From NCBI RefSeq assembly GCF_030247185.1, contig NC_080572.1:186400866-186464865 (forward strand): a DNA stretch of 64,000 bases, read 5' to 3'. The notes beneath the pieces were generated by a model, which was not told the origin of the DNA, did not search any database, and saw only the letters and a program-made list of their open reading frames with translations. Positions within the stretch are counted from its first letter, which is position 1. Each line of letters opens with the position of its first letter. The position numbers were made by a program, and so were the translations under genes. Below are positions 10,458-21,696 of the stretch, one piece after another. This stretch comes from Malaya genurostris (lineage: Eukaryota; Arthropoda; Insecta; Diptera; Culicidae).

Positions 10458-11430
10458 ATCGGCCTATATATAGATAGGCTATATACTGAAAACGGACAAT
10501 TGAGCCGAGTCGTCATATACCATTCGACTCAGTTCAACGAACTGAGCAAATGTCTGTGTGTGTATGTCACTCGATTTTCGCAGAGATGGCGTGACCTATT
10601 TTCATAAACTTAGATTCAAACGAAAGGTCTTATGGTCTCATAGCTCGCCATTGCATTTTAGCTCTATCCGACATCCGGTTCTGGAATTACAAGGCAATAT
10701 GTGCAAATCTATGAGAAATTTCTTAACTGATTTTCACAAACTGATTTTATGTAATTCCCCGAAAATTGATCCAGATCCGACTTTTTGTTCCGGTATTATA
10801 GCGCGAGAAATGAAAAGTTTCCAAATTCATGAGGTTTTTTTTTTCAAAAGTGATGAAACGAGGTGTACATTTTTATAAAATTTACTGGAAAATTGATCTA
10901 GTTAGTGGATATATAAATCCAGTTTGGGTCCCCGGTTTCAGCTTCCGAACGCACCGGTAATAGTGAAAAAAAAGCTCCAAAACCGGAACTCACTTCAATT
11001 TCTCAGCAACGGTTAAATCGATTTTCACAAATCACAGTTCAAACTAAAGCTCTCATTGTCTTAAAGGATTCTGTGCAATTTCATCCAGATCCGATTACCG
11101 GTTCCGAAATTATAGGACAATAACTATTAAAACTGTCATACAAAATGATGCAAAATCGGTACGCATCGGCGCGGAAGAAGAAAACGCCACCGCCCAGGAC
11201 ACAGGGTGCCCAGTTCAATTTTGTATAGCATGTAGGGTTGCCACATTTAAATCTATATTACCTCGACATAACTGTTCACAAATTGAAAAAGTGATGACAG
11301 TTTATACCAAAGAACGTTTTTGATTTTTTTCAAGTTTGAAAAAATAATCTTGACGGAATCTTCTAACGATGTTTTTGAAAATAATATGGAAAAGGCAGCA
11401 TTACAAGATTAAGTAAATTAAAAAAGGTTT
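10458..11430 (+). repeat. Family R copy, diverged
   Basis: The left end (ggcctatatatagataggctat) is a diverged form of the family start. cattcgactcagttc, gagatggcgtgacc and cttagattcaaacgaaagg blocks follow, then ccggttctggaattac units, and the right end aatatggaaaaggcagcattacaagattaag (about 11385-11415). Confidence 0.6.
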
Positions 11431-11639
11431 TTTTACTTCAACAGGGAATAGGAGAATTAGAGAGAAAACAAAAAGAGTCAAAAACATTTTCAATCTTTGA
11501 CTGAGTATACTTCTACTTGGCCATATAATCTCATTTGACTTTCACAGAACAGATTCAGGTTGACGACGATTTTTGTAAGTCTGTCAAGGTCAATCGACGT
11601 GACTGACAAATTGAAACTCTGGTTGGTTTAACTTAGTCA

Positions 11640-12060
11640 TCAAAGAGCTGACAAAGGTTCATCACTACCGGAACGGTAAACAAGAAAATATACCGTGAAG
11701 ATGGCCAAAAGAAGCGATTGTTACCATTCCTAGGTAGCCATGACGCTCATTTGTTATTCTGGATGAATTTGGCATCTTGTCACTACGTCAAAGATGTTTC
11801 GGAATGGTTAAAATGTGAATGGAATCCATGTTGTATCGAAAGAGGCGAATCCGTCCAACGGTCCTGAGTTGCGTCCAATAGAGCGGTATTGGGCTCTCGT
11901 GAAAAGAGAACTCTCTCAATTTAAACAACAAGCTACAACTATAGACTAATTTCGAGAATCTTGGACAAAAGTAGCCTAATTCGTTACAGAGAAGTCTGTA
12001 TATACCTTGAAGGCTGTCGTAAACTCAAAGGTTCGTAATTTCTTCGTGCAGCCTTATTAA
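11640..12060 (+). pseudogene. ITmD37E-type transposase C-terminal remnant
   Basis: Pieces of a mosquito ITmD37E transposase can be read in shifting frames on the plus strand: a kin of GTI...IYRE...QKRLLPF, then FW.NLASCHY with the second catalytic D replaced by N, then a segment corresponding to ELRPIERYWALVKREL with the third catalytic E, then ATTIDNFRESWTKVA and VVNSKVRNFF near the C-terminus. Several frameshifts break the frame. No TIRs were found. It retains the region that the two longer ITmD37E copies in this window have lost. Upstream sequence to about 11,540 may belong to the same gene but is too decayed to assign. Confidence 0.7.
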
Positions 12061-12117
12061 GTACCTGTAGTTAATTTCAAAATGACTAATAATGCAAAAT
12101 TAAATGAATAAAAACCT

Positions 12118-12341
12118 GTTTAAATTCACCTAATACTATAATGATGCATTTCTCATATCAATCATATTCTCATATGTAATACTGTTGTATTCTATTCAAA
12201 ATGTTTCTCTTCGATTCTTAAACGAAACCAAAGAAATTGTTTGTGCATTAGCTAGTATAATCCTCACAATGAAACACAAGAAAATGAAGTGAGTTCCATT
12301 ATTTTAGGTACTTCCGGCATTGGAGCCCGATAACCGGCATA
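12118..12341 (-). repeat. Family R fragment, minus orientation, interrupted by ITmD37E
   Basis: The right-end tail of family R is seen reversed (ttcacctaatactataatgatgc, then tctcatat). It continues to acttccggcattgg, where the ITmD37E element is inserted at TA 12340-12341. Confidence 0.6.
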
Positions 12342-13595
12342 AGGAGTGTATCGAAAATAAGCTATCCACACATTTTTCTTTCAAATTATGATAAAAACGA
12401 TATTTTATTCAAACTATAAATTGAACCTTTATTGTGCGAGGTTAAACTTGAGCATAATGAAAACCGGATGAAATTTAAGTTATTCCTTCACGAATTTTCG
12501 AACTTTTGATCGAACGCTCTTCATCAAGTTCCGGACAAGTGTTGCATCGCATATTTTGGACGCTTGAGCCCAAGTTTTTTTGAACTCCTGCATGTTCCCA
12601 GCTACCTTACCATTCTTCTTGAAGAGGGAAATTTGGTGGATTGATATTTTTCTCAACGAAATTTATACCCATTTCCGTAAGCTAATTGAGAGCGGTTTTG
12701 GCATAGTGAACCGACGCTAAATCCGGCCAAAACAGTGGAGGTGTACTATGCATCTTATATAAAGGCAGCAATCTCTTCTGGAGAGACTCAGATCGATAGA
12801 TTTCTGCATTTATAGTTCCGGTGGTGTAAAAAATGGTTGACTTCAAACCACAGGAACATATTGCTTGCCATACCAGTATCTTTCGACCGAATTTCTCCAC
12901 TTGAATCGACCTGTCCGCATCGCTCACATACTCCCCATACGACGACAGTAAAATATTGTGGACCTGGAAGGGTTTTTGAGTCCTCCTTTACATAAGTCTC
13001 ATCGTCCATTAAAACGCATGCAGCCGGGCACTGCAAAAGACGCGAATACAATTTCCGGGTTGCTGCTCGCTTCTTCTGTTCTAAACTTTGTTTCGAGATT
13101 TTCTGCTTCTTGTAGGTCTTCAGGTGATTTCGCCTCTTTATACGCTGGATCATTCCGACACTCGTTCCTGCTTTTCTGGTCAAATCACGTATTGAAATTG
13201 ATTTTTTTCTTCATGATTAGAGATACCACTTTCTGGTCCAGTTTCGGGTTGGAAGAACCGGGTGTTCTGCCTCTTCCTGGTAGCTCATCCAAAGAATAGT
13301 GTTCCCCAAAGTTATTAATGATGGTTTTAAAACTGGCATGATGAATTCCAAATCGCTTCGCCAATTTTCGCATAGTAATACCCTTCTCACTTAGCCATGT
13401 GTCCAGAACCTTAAGTTTCACTTCCTTTTCAATTCGCGACATTTTGAAAACGCAGAATTCAAACGCTAAAACAAGTAAACAAACGAAAGCTGACAGCCAA
13501 ACGCACAGCATGCTGTGATCTGAGTATAAAAACCCATCACGAATACATGCGTACAACACAAATGTATGTGGATAGCTTATTTTCGATACACTCCT
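12342..13595 (-). mobile_element. ITmD37E-type DNA transposon with intact TIRs
   Basis: TIRs of about 29 bp begin AGGAGTGTATCGAAAATAAG at 12342 and end with the reverse complement at 13595. Both ends are flanked by TA (12340-12341 and 13596-13597), the expected Tc1/mariner target duplication. The element is 1,254 bp and carries one broken transposase gene on the minus strand. It lies in a family R fragment. Confidence 0.9.
12480..13442 (-). pseudogene. ITmD37E transposase, missing the third catalytic residue region
   Basis: The start is the ATG at 13442-13440 (MSRIEKEVKLKVLDTW). An N-terminal helix-turn-helix (GITMRKLAKRFGI, then VSLIMKKK) is followed by a second DNA-binding stretch (AGTSVGMIQRIKRRN). 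The catalytic core shows MDDETYVK (first D), LVWQAICSCGLKS and FWPDLAS (second D). Breaks: a frameshift near 13183, another near 12925, a TAG in place of W near 12680 after YAKTALN, and a deletion after INPPNFPL that removes the RPIE-type segment with the third catalytic E. A C-terminal tail (VAGNMQEFKKTW to KVRKFVKE) and stop at 12482-12480 remain. Non-functional; could only move in trans through its TIRs. Confidence 0.85.
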
Positions 13596-13891
13596 TAATC
13601 TATATCGGTTCATATGGCCATCAACTAACATGATTTACACGCTCTACTAGTTTTTATTCAAATTTTGAAATTTTTATCCGTTTTTCTCATCGTACTTTGA
13701 ACGACGGTGTGATTTTTTGTTGAATCCGAAAATATGTAGTAATTTTTGGTAGGACCATAACAGCTTTCTTTTGACCCTAAGATTGCACAGAACAAAAATT
13801 ATGAATTTTACAGATGACATGATTTTACAAACGACACAATTCATAACAACCATTTATCTATATGTATCAATTGTTCTTTAAGCAGATATGT

Positions 13892-13978
13892 GCTTCTGTA
13901 GCTCAGTCGATTAACTGTCGTGCTTTGTGATCTAATGGTTCTCGGTTCAAGTCTCTCTCGCTGTTACTATCGATTTTT
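13892..13978 (+). repeat. tRNA-like SINE head
   Basis: Box A TAGCTCAGTCGA (13899-13910, one mismatch to consensus) and box B GTTCAAGTC (13945-13953, full match) are 34 nt apart, and a TTTTT stop lies at 13974-13978. The T stem does not pair beyond one Watson-Crick and one G-U pair, so this is a degenerate tRNA-derived pol III promoter, not a tRNA gene. Its insertion boundaries are not clear. Confidence 0.55.
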
Positions 13979-14189
13979 CGTTTTTTTTTAAATTTTATTC
14001 GATTTCAAGCCATGTAATTTTCAAATCACACAATTTCATATGTTGTTAAAGAAAAATTTGTGTGAAATACGACGCTCCATTTATGTGCATCTTATGAAAT
14101 GTAAATTCACAACATTTTTTCGAACTGTGTGGGAATATCAGTTCTGCAATCTCTGAGAAAAGTGAATAAGATCCATTTTTGGACATATG
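13979..14189 (-). repeat. Likely family R fragment left of family H copy 1
   Basis: tgcaatctctgagaaaagtg near 14143 matches the reverse reading of family R. Family H copy 1 is inserted at TG 14188-14189. Confidence 0.4.
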
Positions 14190-15234
14190 CACGGAACGAC
14201 CGTAATTAGCTCTGCGCCTAATTCGTATTACTGTTTTCGAATCAGTTGATTTTAACAAAAAAAAATCCAAAATAACTATGAAATTAATTAAAATTGAGAA
14301 TTTATTTTGTTGAAAAAAACTCTTATTTTTAGAGAATGTGTTTAGTTGGCGATTATCCTGGACACAAACCAACAATATTTCAATCCAACACGAAATTCTC
14401 ATTGACTACTAATTTCGTTATTAAAATCAGAAAATTTGTTTCTATTTATCTATCACCATCATTACTGAAGGACAGCACAAAGAAAACAAAAATTAAATTG
14501 GTTTTATTAACTAGTTTATTAGCCTCATGAGAAATGTCAAAGCAAAACAATCCATTAAAAAGCTAAAAAAATAGTCTTGTTGAAACTGCTTGCAAATTGT
14601 TTTGATGATTTTCGCATGTGTTATGATATAACCATATAAAAATTTACTACTCATATTCGGTTTTTGTTTTTCGAGTGCTCAAAGTTTTCAGTGAGCGAGT
14701 CGATTTCGCGAAGTCGAATCAAGAAAACAGCGATTTAGAAGAAAAATTATCAAAAAGAAGTTTATGTTTCGTTCGTCTTTTTCTCCAAAACAACATCGTA
14801 TTTATACCTGCCAATATAGAAAAGACAACCGCGACTGAAGTTTTTTTCGGTAGTAGTGTGCCATCTAGTGGCTAGTAGTCATTACGGTGTTAACGTTTTT
14901 TCGGTGACAGTGCGCCATATAACTGCAAATTGCAGAAGCCAATTCAACCATTTATGTTGGTTGAAAACAACGTTTTATTTCTCTAATTCAACTAAAAAAT
15001 TAGTTGAATGGAAATGGAGTGTGCCTTAGCTAAGAAATGACAGCACGTTGAATTGGTGAATTCAACTAAAAAATAGCCATTTCAACAAATATTTTATTAT
15101 TATTAAGGGAATGAGAATTAAAAAATCTAAATTAACAAAAGTAAGATTTTTTTAGTTGTCTCAAAAAAATAACTAACTAAAATAAGAAAATCAAATTATT
15201 TTTTCGCCAAAATGCTGATTTCGGTTTTTCCGTG
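14190..15234 (-). mobile_element. Family H element, copy 1
   Basis: Ends are CACGGAACGACCG(T/A)AATTAGC on the left and a diverged reverse form (gctgatttcggtttttccgtg) on the right, with TG on both sides (14188-14189, 15235-15236). Length is 1,045 bp. No transposase is seen. It shares two short open frames with the other copies (14339-14530, VGDYPGHKPTIFQSN; 14675-14875, ERVDFAKSNQENSDLEE) and two internal hairpins (about 14943-14965 and 14986-15009). This copy lacks a stretch present in copy 2. Confidence 0.8.
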
Positions 15235-15340
15235 TGACTATTATCTCTCGTCGTTAATCGAAAACCAGGAACCAGGATAGCCGGAATCGATTTGTTTGGC
15301 TATCTACTGATAATGGCTACCGATTGGAGGCCAATTTAGA
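15235..15340 (-). repeat. Family R segment between family H copies 1 and 2
   Basis: aaccaggaaccaggatagccgg and ccgattggaggccaatttaga are family R read on the minus strand. Both family H copies are nested in it. Confidence 0.6.
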
Positions 15341-16578
15341 CACGGAACGACCGAAATTAGCTCTGTGTCTAATTCGTATTACTGTTTTTGAATTAGTTGA
15401 TTTAAACAACAAAATTTCCAAAATAACTATAAAATTAGTTAAAATTGAGAATTTACTTTGCTGAAAAAAAACTCTTATTCTTAGAGAATGTGTTTAGTTG
15501 GCGAATATCCGGGACACAAACCAGCAATATTTCAATCCTACACAAAATTCTCATTGACAACTAATTTTGTTATTAAAATCAGAAAATTTGTTTCTATTTA
15601 TCTATCACCATCATTACTGAAGGACAGCACAAAGAAAACAAAAATGAAATTGGTTTTATTAACAAGTTTATTAGCCAAAAACTCATGAGAAGTGTCAAAG
15701 CAAAACAATCCATTAAAAAGGTAAAAGGGACAGTCTTGTTGAAGCTGCTTGCAAATTGTGTAGATGTTTTTCGCATGTGTTACGATATATCCATATATAA
15801 ATTTCTGATTCGATTTGTAAAAATGACGTAAACTCTTAGTTGAAAGTGTATTTATTCAGAATTCGTGCGCATTTGAAGCGATTGTGCAAAATAATGTTTT
15901 TACGCGGAACAGTGAAGTGAGTTTCGAATGTTGCACTCTAATTATATATGTCAAATGATGTTTTTGTATCTTCCAACCTTCCGGGCTACGCTGTCCGGTG
16001 TATTACTTGTATACGGTTTTTGTTTTCCGAGTGCTCAAAGTTTTCAGTGAGAGAGTCGATTTCGCGAAGTCGAATAAAGAAAGCAGCGATTTAGAAGAAA
16101 AAATTTTCAAAAAGAAGTTTATGTTTCGGTTATGTCTTTTTCTCCAATACAACATCGTATTTATACCTGGCAATATAGAAAAGACTACCGCGACTAAAAT
16201 ATTTTTCGGTAGTAGTGTGCCATCTAGCGGCTAGTAGTCATTACTGTGTTAACGTTTTTTTCGGTGACAGTGCGCCACATAGCTGCAAATTGCAGAAGCC
16301 AATTCAACCATTTATGTTAGTTGAAAACAACGTTTTAATTCTCTAATTCAACTAAAAAATTAGTTGAATGGAAATGAAGTTAGCTAAGAAATTGAATTGG
16401 TGAATTCAACTAAAAAAACAGCAATTTCAACAAATATTTTATTATTATTAAGTGAATCAGAAATAAAAAATCTAAATTAGCAAAAGTAAGATTTTTTTAG
16501 TTGTCTCAAAAAATAACTAACTGAAATCAGAAAATCAACTAATTTTTTCGCCAAAATGCTGATTTCGGTCTTTCCGTG
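15341..16578 (-). mobile_element. Family H element, copy 2
   Basis: It has TIRs CACGGAACGACCGAAATTAGC at the left and the reverse form at the right, flanked by GA on both sides (15339-15340, 16579-16580). Length 1,238 bp, same orientation as copy 1. It carries both shared open frames (15491-15688 and 15998-16234, ending SVPSSG). No recognised protein domain. Confidence 0.85.
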
Positions 16579-17400
16579 GACTTGTTTTCACGTTCTTTGT
16601 TTCACCGTTTTAAGTGTGAGTACTAAATCTTTAACACACTTCACCTTAGAATTCCGAAACCGAAAGTCGGATCCGGATGAAATTCAGGAATTCCATATGA
16701 TATTTTCATTTGAATCTAACTTTGTGGAAACCGGTCAAACCAACGCTGAGAAAAATGATTCATTATATGACCACATTTTCCGGTGCTTCCGGAAACAAAA
16801 TTCGGGAGCCAGGGTAACCGGAATCAGTTTGTTTAGTTGCCTACTAATAATGGCTATCAATTTGTGTAGTTTTGAGTCCAATTATGAAAATTTTTATGTG
16901 TGTTGTTTCGCCGCATCAAGTGACGGTATACAATATTTAACATACTTTTCCCTATAACTCAGGAACAGAAAGTCGGAACCGGATGAAACTCAGGAATTCC
17001 GTATGGGACCCTAAGACCATTCATTTGAATCTAAGTTTGTGGAAATCGGTCAAATCATCACTGAGAAACGTGAATGAGATTCATATTGGAATATATGACC
17101 ACTATTTCCAGTGCTTCCGGAACCGGAAACCGGGAACCAGGATAGTCGAAATTGGGTTGTTTAGTTGTTGACAGATAATAGGTAGTTTTGAGGCCAGTTT
17201 AGAAATTTTCTAACGGTTTTTGTTTCGCCGCTTAAGGTATAGAATTATTAACACATTTTCCCTATAATTCTGGAACCGGAAGTCGGATCCAGATGAAATT
17301 TTGTAATTTCATTTGTTTTTGTATTGTTTTGTATTGAAAACGAAGTGAGATTATTTGACACAAACACACAGACGTTGCTCAGCTCGATTTTTCAATTGAT
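16579..17400 (-). repeat. Family R segment, minus orientation
   Basis: Repeated reverse family R blocks are seen: ggaaccggaagtcggatcc, tttgaatctaa.tttgtgg and gaccactatttcc.gtgcttccgg. Open frames here (133 and 62 codons) follow from the repeat and have no independent support. Confidence 0.65.
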
Positions 17401-18862
17401 TGCATAATCTAATGTGAAATGTAAAAATGCATCTTGGATTGAACTTAATATGTTTTATTCCAAATTTAATCTGCCCAGATTTTATCGCGAGCAAGCCTTA
17501 AACATTTTTCCAAAAAAAATGTCCTAATGCCAAAAATCTTGGTGCTGCTAAATAAATGCAATCCCCTGATGTATGAAAACGTATAAGTCACCGCACAAAG
17601 CTCTCAGTTATGAATATCCGCTTAATCCTAAACAAATGCGTCACAGCTAGGGACGTAGATTTTTCCGGGTTGACCACCAGCACGTTCGGACATGGCGACT
17701 GCGGTCCACCGAGGAGGCAACAACTGAGAAACTGGCGTGTTCGAATTGCCATGCTCGTCACGTAAAGGGTACACCGGTCGTTCCTTATGGTCACCGGTCG
17801 TTCCTTATGGTCACCGGTTCTGTCAGAGTTGAAGTTGACACTTTATTCCGATAGGCAGAGACAGTCAGTTGTGTAGTTTTCTGCTCGGCCGTTTCCTCCA
17901 TTGTCCAAAATGTTACGGCGTATAATAGCAACGAGGCAAAATTTGCACATCTCGTTTTATTCACACATTACGATTAATCATTGGGCATATATTCATCGGG
18001 TGGATCTTCCGTTTGCTATCGACAATCCTAGCACGTTTCAGAACTCCCATCAGCGGTCGTCTTTATCGGATAACGTAACGACTGATAGAGATAGAATACC
18101 GACAGGCGGTTGGAATAAAGTTTTTTTATTCTTGCTGTTTGCGCAACACAAAACAATACCGCTACGGCGTGGATGGAAACGTTTTGTTTTTAGCTTCGAG
18201 GATGCAGTTGACGTGAGATAAACTTCCAGCGAACTAGAACTAGTTTCTAATAATCAGGAAGAAAAAAATAATGCTTCGCTTGCAGTCACTGCGCACGCGA
18301 ATGCGAAGGCGAGAAAACAAGATCGCTAATGAGTTAAAACAAGTGCCAAGTGCAAGTGCATCTGCTTCAATTAGCGGTAATTGTTTCACCCTGAGGAGAA
18401 GCGATAACAGATTAGCAGCAGCCATGACAGCGAAGCACTTGAGTAGGAAGGACGAATTTGTTTACTGAATCTTATTGTTTTTTCTCTCGAAATTGAACGT
18501 CGTGGGTGTAATGCTACTACGTAGTCAGTCTCGGCACATCTTGACGATTTTCTTATGCCTGAAGGCTATATTGAAGAACTAAATGGCGATATTGTTTTTG
18601 TAATATTGAATCGGGGAAAAAAACCTGTTCCATTCTACCAATCGCTATAATTGTTCCTTTCTTGTGTACTCGTGCATGAAGTTGGCTAGATGGAATTTGT
18701 TGGAAAGCGAATCTCCGGTATCATATTTCAATCTGGAACATGACCTACTGTTTCGACCAACTGCAGAACATTCTTAGAATGCTAAACAGTGCTACGATCA
18801 TACTGAATCTAGTTTCACTTTTCTTTAAAACCATTGGTCTGGGTTTTCGAAGGCTATAGCTA
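17401..18862. other. Unassigned sequence with a short tandem duplication
   Basis: No gene is recognised. A 20-bp unit, caccggtcgttccttatggt, is duplicated at 17772-17811 and followed by a third partial unit. Minus-strand frames of 68 and 61 codons have no known similarity. The segment about 17880-18230 has some LTR-like character on the minus strand (AATAAA, an end at gtaaca before ttttgg), but no partner LTR exists in the window. Confidence 0.3.
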
Positions 18863-19688
18863 CACGGAAAGACCGAAATCTGCATTTTGGCGAAAAAAAT
18901 AGTTAATTTTCTGATTTTAGTTAGTTATTTTTTGAGACAACTAAAAAAATCTTACTTTTGCTAATTTAGATTTTTTAATTCTCATTCCCCTAATAATAAT
19001 AAAATAATTGTTGAAATGGCTATTTTTTTTGGTTGAATTCACTAATTAAATGTGCTGTCATTTCTTAGCTAAGGCATACTTCATTTCCATTCAACTAATA
19101 TTTTAGTTGAATTGTGAGAAATAAAACGTTGTTTTCAACCAACATAAATGGTTGAATTGGCTTCTGCAATTTAAAGCTATATGGCGCACTGTCACCGAAA
19201 AAAATGTTAACACCGTAATGACTACTAGCCACTAGATGGCACACTACAACCGAAAAAAATTTCCGTCGCGGTTGTCTTTTCTATATTGGCAGGTGTAAAT
19301 GCGATGTTGTATTGGAGAAAAAGACATAAAAGAAACATAAACTTCTTTTTAAATATTTTTCTTCTAAATCGCTGTTTTCTTCATTCGACTTCGCGAAATC
19401 GACTCTCTCACTGAAAACACTGAAAAACAAAAACAAAAACAAAAACCGAATACCAGTAGTACAGCGGACGGCGTAGCCCGGGAAGTTGGAATATACAAAA
19501 AAACATCGTTTGACATATACAATGAGATTGCAACATTCGAAACTCACTTCACTGTTCCACGTAAAAACATAATCACGCACAATCGCTTCAAATGCGCACA
19601 AATTCTGAATAAATACACTTTCCACTAAGAGTTTACGTCATTTTTACATATCGGTTTAGAAATTCAAATACGGATATATCGTAACACA

Positions 19689-19723
19689 TCATTCAGTAAA
19701 AACCATTCAAGCGAAGAGGTTGT
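19689..19723 (+). promoter_or_regulatory. Internal pol II promoter: Inr plus DPE
   Basis: TCATTC (19689-19694) fits the arthropod initiator. Taking the A at 19691 as +1, GGTTGT lies exactly at +28 to +33 (19718-19723) and fits the DPE consensus RGWYVT. This is the known TATA-less promoter layout of insect I, Jockey and Doc-type elements, which lets the full-length RNA carry its own promoter. Confidence 0.7.
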
Positions 19724-19866
19724 GTTTCGATTGTACTGGCTCGTGAGTTAACGGCTGCTACCGAGACAATTCTAAGCTTCAGGTAGTTAAACTGCCCATA
19801 GCAAACGCAATATTCGGGGCGTTTCCCGACTGGAAAGCTAGCAACGAAGGCCATCCCGTTCATACG

Positions 19867-19988
19867 CACAGAGGTGTAGAGACACAGAGGTGCGAGAGCA
19901 TAGAAGTGACGAGTCACAGAGGTGCCATCGCATAAAGGTGCGAAGACGAAGGGGTGCAAAGGCACAGAGGTGCTAAAGCAACCCAGTG
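19867..19988 (+). repeat. 16-bp tandem array in the I-clade 5' UTR
   Basis: Seven units with an exact 16-bp spacing start at 19867, 19883, 19899, 19915, 19931, 19947 and 19963, with core cacagaggtg and variants. An eighth degenerate unit starts at 19979. Role unknown; it may bind a factor or be a simple expansion. Confidence 0.8.
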
Positions 19989-20382
19989 CTGATCTACCAG
20001 GTACCAGAATTTGTACGCTGCGTAGGATCAAAAGAGACGGCATATATCGCGAGGTGCTACACTGCAAGCATCGCATTTGATCGCCACCAAGAGCAAAAGC
20101 ACTGTACCTGGGGTCAGGTACAGCAAGTGCAGTGGTGTTCACAACGACGGCAGAGCAACTGAGATAGCAGTAAACGACAGAAGACTGCCAATTGGAAACA
20201 GCAAAAGACTGCCAATTGGAAATCGTTGGAAGAGCTTCACGTCGTTCTTCACGATAAAGGAACAGAGACATCAGCTACAAGGTAGATTTAATTTAATTTA
20301 TTTTTTATTTCTTATATCTGAAATTTTACTAAACATAAGTTTTTATTTTGGTATTATTAATTTACAAAAAAAATTTAATGTA

Positions 20383-21696
20383 ATGGATGATCTCATGGAA
20401 GATCATCCGAATCCGATTCCGGATACTAGTAAAAGTTTAAATACTCCGAGGGCTAAACATTATCCACAGGGTACCACTGGGCCATGGATAGTCTATCTTC
20501 GAAAAAAAGAAAAGATTTTAAACTTGATGCAAATTACAAAGGATTTGACATCACATTTCTCTGAAGTTAAAGAAATCTGTAAGGTTAATAGAGATAAAAT
20601 TCGAGTTGTAGTTAACGACTTGAAACAGGCAAACGATATTGTAACCTGTAAATTATTTGCTATTGAATATCGAGTTTACATTCCATCGAAGGAGGTAGAA
20701 ATTGACGGTGTTGTGACTGAAGCAAGTCTGACAGCAGATGATTTACTTAAAAATGGAGTTGGCCGTTTTAAAAACTCCATGCTTGAGGGAGTTAAGATAC
20801 TCGAGTGCAAACAATTGTACTCAGCATCTATTGTCGATGGAAAAAAGTCTTATCGTCCCTCAGATTCGTTTCGCGTAACATTTGCCGGATCTGCATTGCC
20901 TAGCCATGTCTATATCGATAAAATTCGTCTTCCTGTTCGGCTTTTCGTACCGCATGTTATGAATTGCACGAACTGTAAAAAATTCGGACATACAGCTACT
21001 TACTGTAGTAATAAGTCCAAATGTATCAAATGTCAAGGGCCTCATAAGGATAATCTTTGCGATAAAGATGTTGAAAAATGTGTTTATTGTGGGGAAAGCC
21101 CTCATGATGATCTTTCAGTGTGCGCTGCATTTAAGCTGCGTAAAGACAAAATGAAGCTTTCTTTAAAAGCACGGTCTAAGCGCACATATGCAGAAATGCT
21201 CAAAACGGTCATACATGTCTCCCCTTTGGAAACCGAAAACGGTTTTTCAAATCTTGCGGAGCCAGAGGAATCTGACTCTGACGGAAATAGTGAAGATACC
21301 TCGTTTGTCACTCCTCAAGGGTCTGTTAAGAGGAGATTAACAAACCACAAAATACCAAAAAAGACACCTAAAATTATACCTTCAAAAAAAGATCCCCGTG
21401 TTAAAGCTAAAAAGCCAAATTTAAAACCAAAAACTGTGCCTCCTGGTTTGTCAAATTCACAAACCAATCCAGGAACTAGCTCAAGAAAAGACAATAATCC
21501 AGTGGGCTCCATTTCACATTCACCAACAGGATTACTGAAATTTTCGGAAATTGTAGAATGGATTTTCGCTGCATTCAATATTTCTGAACCTCTAAAGACC
21601 ATCATAACAGCATTCCTTCCAATAGCTAGAACTTTTTTGAAACAGTTATCAGCTCAATGGCCAGCTCTTTCAGGTTTTGTATCATTTGATGGATAA
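20383..21696 (+). CDS. I-clade ORF1: zinc-knuckle RNA-binding protein (copy 1)
   Basis: This protein coats the element RNA to form the ribonucleoprotein used for retrotransposition. The frame is open from 20077, but the first ATG is at 20383 (MDDLMEDHPNPIPD), giving 437 aa; I chose that start. Residues about 30-190 hold the conserved N-terminal gag-like domain (RVYIPSKEVEIDGV). Three Cys/His knuckles follow: CTNCKKFGHTATYC (195-208), CIKCQGPHKDNLC (214-226) and CVYCGESPHDDLSVC (233-247). The C-terminal part is acidic, then rich in Lys, Pro and Ser, with no known domain. The stop TAA (21694-21696) overlaps the ORF2 ATG in ATGGATAA. No lesions. In copy 2 the ORF is identical from this ATG. Confidence 0.92.
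   Translation: MDDLMEDHPNPIPDTSKSLNTPRAKHYPQGTTGPWIVYLRKKEKILNLMQITKDLTSHFSEVKEICKVNRDKIRVVVNDLKQANDIVTCKLFAIEYRVYIPSKEVEIDGVVTEASLTADDLLKNGVGRFKNSMLEGVKILECKQLYSASIVDGKKSYRPSDSFRVTFAGSALPSHVYIDKIRLPVRLFVPHVMNCTNCKKFGHTATYCSNKSKCIKCQGPHKDNLCDKDVEKCVYCGESPHDDLSVCAAFKLRKDKMKLSLKARSKRTYAEMLKTVIHVSPLETENGFSNLAEPEESDSDGNSEDTSFVTPQGSVKRRLTNHKIPKKTPKIIPSKKDPRVKAKKPNLKPKTVPPGLSNSQTNPGTSSRKDNNPVGSISHSPTGLLKFSEIVEWIFAAFNISEPLKTIITAFLPIARTFLKQLSAQWPALSGFVSFDG

Noticed and set aside
13892..13978. Functional tRNA gene
   Set aside because: A and B boxes and a terminator are present, but the T stem does not pair and no acceptor stem can be formed; it is a degenerate tRNA-derived repeat.
17880..18240. LTR of a Bel/Pao or copia-like element on the minus strand
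   Set aside because: An AATAAA and a possible gtaaca end exist, but there is no second LTR, no clear primer-binding site and no pol or gag domain.
19693..20271. A 192-codon minus-strand protein gene in the I-clade 5' UTR
   Set aside because: It runs antisense through a 16-bp tandem array and the promoter, has no known domain, and appears in copy 2 only because the two copies are nearly identical.
20077..20382. N-terminal extension of I-clade ORF1
   Set aside because: The frame is open, but it begins at TTG and has no ATG before 20383; similarity to the ORF1 at 1-451 begins only after that ATG.
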